Part shown: piece by piece, positions 6,632 to 9,052 of the stretch | Position numbering within the stretch: position 1 is the first letter of the stretch | Layout: each line of letters opens with the position of its first letter | From: Saccharicrinis sp. UBA6048 | GTDB taxonomy: Bacteria; Bacteroidota; Bacteroidia; Bacteroidales; Marinilabiliaceae | Direction: 5' to 3' | Assembly: GCA_002429115.1 (NCBI GenBank) | Contig: DIYS01000232.1 | Location: 1 to 9,052 of the forward strand | DNA: 9,052 bases | Translations under genes and position numbers: made by a program | Notes under the pieces: model-generated | What the model was told of the DNA's origin: nothing | Databases searched by the model: none | What the model saw: only the letters and a program-made list of their open reading frames with translations

Positions 6632-6969
6632 AAAGGCTGCGCATCACCCTACAGCTCTTTAAGTCACTCTACATCAGCAAAACACTACTCTTCTCCCTTC
6701 TTTTATTGGTCTTGAAATTTTATGCAGAACAATGAATATTTTTGTAGTACCACTTGGGCTTTTTGCGATACATCAATCTGCAAAAATGGTCCTCTACAAT
6801 AAAAATTGAACACTCTAAATGAATATTATTATAACTTTTTATTGGGGTTAACGTAAGGTATGGCTGATTGATTTAGTGCTTCGTGTATAATATACTTACT
6901 TAGGTGGCTTTTATTGCTCAACAGATAACGAGTAATGCAGATAGTATATTAAATAAGCACATAAACAAT

Positions 6970-7004
6970 ACAGCCTGTCAGGAATTAGAAACCTGACAGG
7001 CTGT
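6970..7004 (-). terminator. Intrinsic terminator-type hairpin of the cytolysin gene
   Basis: ACAGCCTGTCAGG (6970-6982) and CCTGACAGGCTGT (6992-7004) form a perfect 13-bp stem with a 9-base loop, 28 bases past the cytolysin stop. The following minus-strand sequence ATTGTTTATG is T-rich but not a clean T-run. Long CCTGACAGG-type stems directly after genes are a usual Bacteroidota terminator form. Confidence 0.75.
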
Positions 7005-7032
7005 GATCAAATTATGAAAATACCTTGCCCCC

Positions 7033-8628
7033 TTATTCTACGACATCTACATTATAAATGAACAAAAGTTTGTGATAGCCCGTCGACACTTCAAGCGTAT
7101 CAAGGCCTGGTGATAAATCTTTCAATCGTATTTTTGTTAGTTCCTGTTTATAAGAACTGTGTGACGATGGTGACAAATAATGCGAATGCCACAAACCACT
7201 CACATCCCATTCAAAATACTCTCCATCTAATTCAGTTAGTAACAGTTCTCCAAAATTATGCTCCACCTCTTTTCCAATAACTCTTCTAGTCTCATTTTTC
7301 ATCCACATTCCACCTCCATCATCATTTGTGAACTGGTGATTTAACAGTTCTTTCTCAGCTGTTTTGTTGCCTGCCACACGCAATACGATAGGCCCATTTA
7401 TCCAATACGGTTGATACCATTTTCCTTTGCAAACGACATCTTGTAAATCTATTCTGTAGTTATAGTTTCTAATTTCATCACATTCTGTTTTTGTATAATT
7501 AGATGCCAATACAACCTTTACCGGTTTGCGATTTGATAAGTAGCGCATGCTATAGGCGATTGGAGCTGCTTTTGAAGCATTCTCGAGTTTGGCATCATTC
7601 TTAATAAAACTTATAAAATCACTGGCATTGGCAATACTTTGACAGGCATTATCAGCAGAACCTCCTAATATAAATGCGTTACATGTTAAGGCACCACTCT
7701 CAAATAATGCATTAAACTCCGCTTCACCTTCAAATTTCACATCAACACCTTTGATATTAATGGGCAGTGCCAACTTAATATCTGCTGCTAAATCAATTGA
7801 AAGGTCAGACGATTCAAAATAAAACAGAGCAATTCTACCATAGGTAACTGAAGATATGTAAACGGGAGAGTAATCGCCCAACCTCGATTTCACCTCCTCT
7901 AACTGCATCGCTTCTAGATCAATAAAGTCAGAAGAAGAAGTCGGTTGATCCACCACGACATCAAAATATGCCTGTGAAAAACTTACAATTACCCGTTGAT
8001 ACGAATTTTCATAATCGAAGTTAATATTGCCTCCAACTTCGAAAATACTATGGACATTACAATTAATTCCAAGCTTTGCTTTTAGATCTGCTTTATTATA
8101 AACCTTGCTAATTGTACTTGAAACTTTAGCTGGAACTTCACTTGACAGCCCTTGATCAAAGATATCTTTTAATGCTGTTTGAATGGTCGAATACTTTGGA
8201 TCTTTAATTGTTGTACTAATATCACCTTCTGAAGGCAGGTTCACAGTAAGAGTAATAGGCTTTCGTTTGAGGTTGCATAATGTATATGAGCCATCTACAA
8301 CTGATTGACCATTTAACAGTGCACCTGCGTACAACACATCCTTATAAGGATCTAAAAACATCATCTCTGAATAACCAGGACGTGCCTCATAGGTAACTGT
8401 ATTACAAATATATTTGCCATAATCATTCTCATATATTTCATTACCAGTGGCTATTTCACGCTCATCATTCCACTCTTCTGATTGTGGAGCTTGTGACATT
8501 ACATCAACATATTCATCCAAATCCTTGTTTATCGGATTTGTTTTAGGATCATCATCTGAACAACTACAAACAATGGTGCATAATATTGAGAGTAAAACTA
8601 CCCAACAACTTAGATTTAATTTTCTCAT
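7033..8628 (-). CDS. Cholesterol-dependent-cytolysin family pore-forming lipoprotein, no undecapeptide
   Basis: This is a complete 531-residue protein. Residues 1-23 form a lipoprotein signal peptide: basic MRK, a hydrophobic stretch, lipobox V20-C21-S22-C23. The lipidated C23 is followed by S24-D25-D26-D27, the Bacteroidota surface-export signal, so the protein is expected on the cell surface, tethered to the outer membrane. Residues 95-420 match the CDC (thiol-activated cytolysin) core in order: VLYAGALL (98-105; pneumolysin has RLYPGALL), PITLTVNLP (124-132), SYQRVIVSFSQAYFDVVVD (209-227, first membrane-hairpin region), PVYISSVTYGR (255-265, family signature), FILGG (319-323) and APIAYSMRYL (355-364). 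The final 130 residues, where CDCs carry the receptor-binding domain and the ECTGLAWEWWR undecapeptide, are divergent: no such motif, but a Trp/His/Ser-rich loop at 480-493. Known CDCs oligomerise into large beta-barrel pores. Target membrane and activation are unknown. It is followed by its own terminator, and a broken regulator lies upstream. Confidence 0.88.
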   Translation of the reverse strand: MRKLNLSCWVVLLSILCTIVCSCSDDDPKTNPINKDLDEYVDVMSQAPQSEEWNDEREIATGNEIYENDYGKYICNTVTYEARPGYSEMMFLDPYKDVLYAGALLNGQSVVDGSYTLCNLKRKPITLTVNLPSEGDISTTIKDPKYSTIQTALKDIFDQGLSSEVPAKVSSTISKVYNKADLKAKLGINCNVHSIFEVGGNINFDYENSYQRVIVSFSQAYFDVVVDQPTSSSDFIDLEAMQLEEVKSRLGDYSPVYISSVTYGRIALFYFESSDLSIDLAADIKLALPINIKGVDVKFEGEAEFNALFESGALTCNAFILGGSADNACQSIANASDFISFIKNDAKLENASKAAPIAYSMRYLSNRKPVKVVLASNYTKTECDEIRNYNYRIDLQDVVCKGKWYQPYWINGPIVLRVAGNKTAEKELLNHQFTNDDGGGMWMKNETRRVIGKEVEHNFGELLLTELDGEYFEWDVSGLWHSHYLSPSSHSSYKQELTKIRLKDLSPGLDTLEVSTGYHKLLFIYNVDVVE

Positions 8629-8736
8629 ATCACATGATTTAATGGTTAATAATCAAATCAAATTATGAAGAACATTTAAAAACACTGGAGTATGGTAGGG
8701 GTACTAAAAGGGTGCGTTTTATTTTTTTTAGTCACC

Positions 8737-8919
8737 TTAGTCGTATTCAGCTAAAAAGTGTAATATCGAAATGGCGGTATCTTTAATTTCTAACTTTTGC
8801 CTTACCCGCTTACGAGCTGCTTTTATGGTATTAACAGATTGATTAGAGATGGCAGCTATTTCTTTAGTTGTAAGGTATAATTTAATAAGTTGACCATCTC
8901 CCGTTTTTAACTTTCCCAA
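8737..8919 (-). pseudogene. LuxR-type HTH C-terminal fragment, probably 5'-truncated
   Basis: The frame encodes LYLTTKEIAAISNQSVNTIK followed by AARKRVRQKLEIKD, then a short tail ending at TAA 8737-8739. This is the GerE/LuxR helix-turn-helix: TTKEIAAI is helix 2, SVNTIKAARKRVRQKL the recognition helix with the usual R-x-R-x-K-L end. In Bacteroidota this module normally ends regulators of several hundred residues carrying TPR, receiver or PAS domains. Here the only start in frame is TTG 8919. Open frame continues upstream to a stop at 9040-9042 with no ATG or GTG, and the residues in between (such as HAPDYWPVNACIELG) do not look like a regulator domain. The best reading is a truncated remnant created by a rearrangement between about 8900 and 9040; a stand-alone HTH mini-protein is the alternative. 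It is on the same strand as, and 108 bp upstream of, the cytolysin. Confidence 0.5.
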
Positions 8920-9052
8920 TTCAATGCAAGCATTAACTGGCCAGTAGTCTGGGGCATGTGGCTCACCGGAAGAAAAGCCTTGGGTCTGGTGCTTGCAAGT
9001 AAAGTCTTCACTATGGTGCTGATTTTGTAATATATGAAATTAAACAACTCAT

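Larger units (their letters stand above)
6252..7032. other. 781-bp gene-free region
   Basis: No convincing gene lies here. The longest frame, on the plus strand at 6508-6735, is a Phe/Leu/Ser/Cys-rich translation of the direct-repeat area and looks spurious. The part nearest 6252 should hold the promoter of the 214-residue gene. 6512-6631 holds a degenerate direct repeat and 6970-7004 a terminator hairpin; both are listed separately. 6836-6960 contains weak dyads, such as ATTGCTC/GAGTAAT at 6913-6936, without recognisable function. Confidence 0.6.

Noticed and set aside
6530..6660. Short Cys-rich minus-strand peptide reading (CRKKCCNMHGDRC) that might be a metallothionein-like small protein
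   Set aside because: The two repeat copies read in different frames, other frames are open too, and there is no good start, so the Cys content is probably a by-product of the repeat.
6508..6735. 75-codon plus-strand frame with a hydrophobic C-terminus
   Set aside because: It covers the degenerate direct repeat, its translation is low-complexity (Phe, Ser, Leu, Cys), and no ribosome binding site is seen.
6836..6960. Possible attC-like or riboswitch-like folded element (GTTAACG with downstream dyads)
   Set aside because: Dyads are short and imperfect, no integron gene cassette or integrase is present, and the segment lies downstream of the cytolysin, not in a leader.
8640..8670. TAATTTG at 8665-8659 (minus) as a -7 element for the cytolysin
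   Set aside because: It lacks one T of the TAnnTTTG consensus and no matching -33 TTG is found at proper spacing; AT-rich DNA makes such matches frequent.
8911..9030. Plus-strand frame reading INWPVVWGMWLTGRKALGLV, as if the end of a membrane protein
   Set aside because: It is very short, starts in the middle of the HTH fragment region and has no identifiable start or family; it is noted only because the minus-strand reading there is also poor.

Overview
The window most likely comes from a chromosome of the phylum Bacteroidota, possibly a Bacteroidales/Marinilabiliales-type organism; the order is a guess. Three things point there: AT-rich intergenic DNA with weak or absent Shine-Dalgarno sequences, a lipoprotein whose acylated Cys is followed by Ser-Asp-Asp-Asp (the Bacteroidota surface-export signal), and a style of short intergenic repeats that I associate with these genomes. 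Nothing proves the species.

Layout. 1-1005 (+) is the 3' part of ettA, an ABC-F translation factor cut by the window edge. It converges with a one-base gap on 1007-2110 (-), a response regulator fused to a class III adenylyl cyclase. A repeat-rich spacer of 437 bp (2111-2547) separates this from its paralogue at 2548-3648 (-). The two cyclases align without gaps through residue 301 and share every key residue position, so this is a local gene duplication. 3649-4025 is mostly non-coding, with one doubtful 47-codon frame on +. 4026-4205 (-) is a 59-residue winged-helix protein that is easily missed because of its size. Upstream of it lie 4277-5542 (-), a 421-residue protein of unknown function, and 5607-6251 (-), a 214-residue helical protein of unknown function, with an intrinsic-terminator-like hairpin between them. 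6252-7032 is a gene-free stretch with a degenerate direct repeat and, at its end, a 13-bp terminator hairpin serving the next gene. 7033-8628 (-) encodes a cholesterol-dependent-cytolysin (CDC) family pore-forming protein with a lipoprotein signal. 8737-8919 (-) is the helix-turn-helix end of a LuxR-type regulator with no credible start, probably a truncated remnant.

Function. The most striking gene is the cytolysin. Its pore-forming core is recognisable, with the YISSVTYGR and ILGG motifs in the expected order. It has a lipid anchor and surface-export signal instead of a normal secretion signal, and it lacks the CDC undecapeptide that supports binding to cholesterol membranes. This makes it a candidate surface-tethered, non-cholesterol CDC-like protein, possibly used against other bacteria or predators. 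The paired REC-adenylyl cyclases suggest a phosphorelay-controlled cAMP output; no histidine kinase or cAMP receptor is visible here. I see no tRNA, rRNA, CRISPR array, intact insertion sequence or phage gene.
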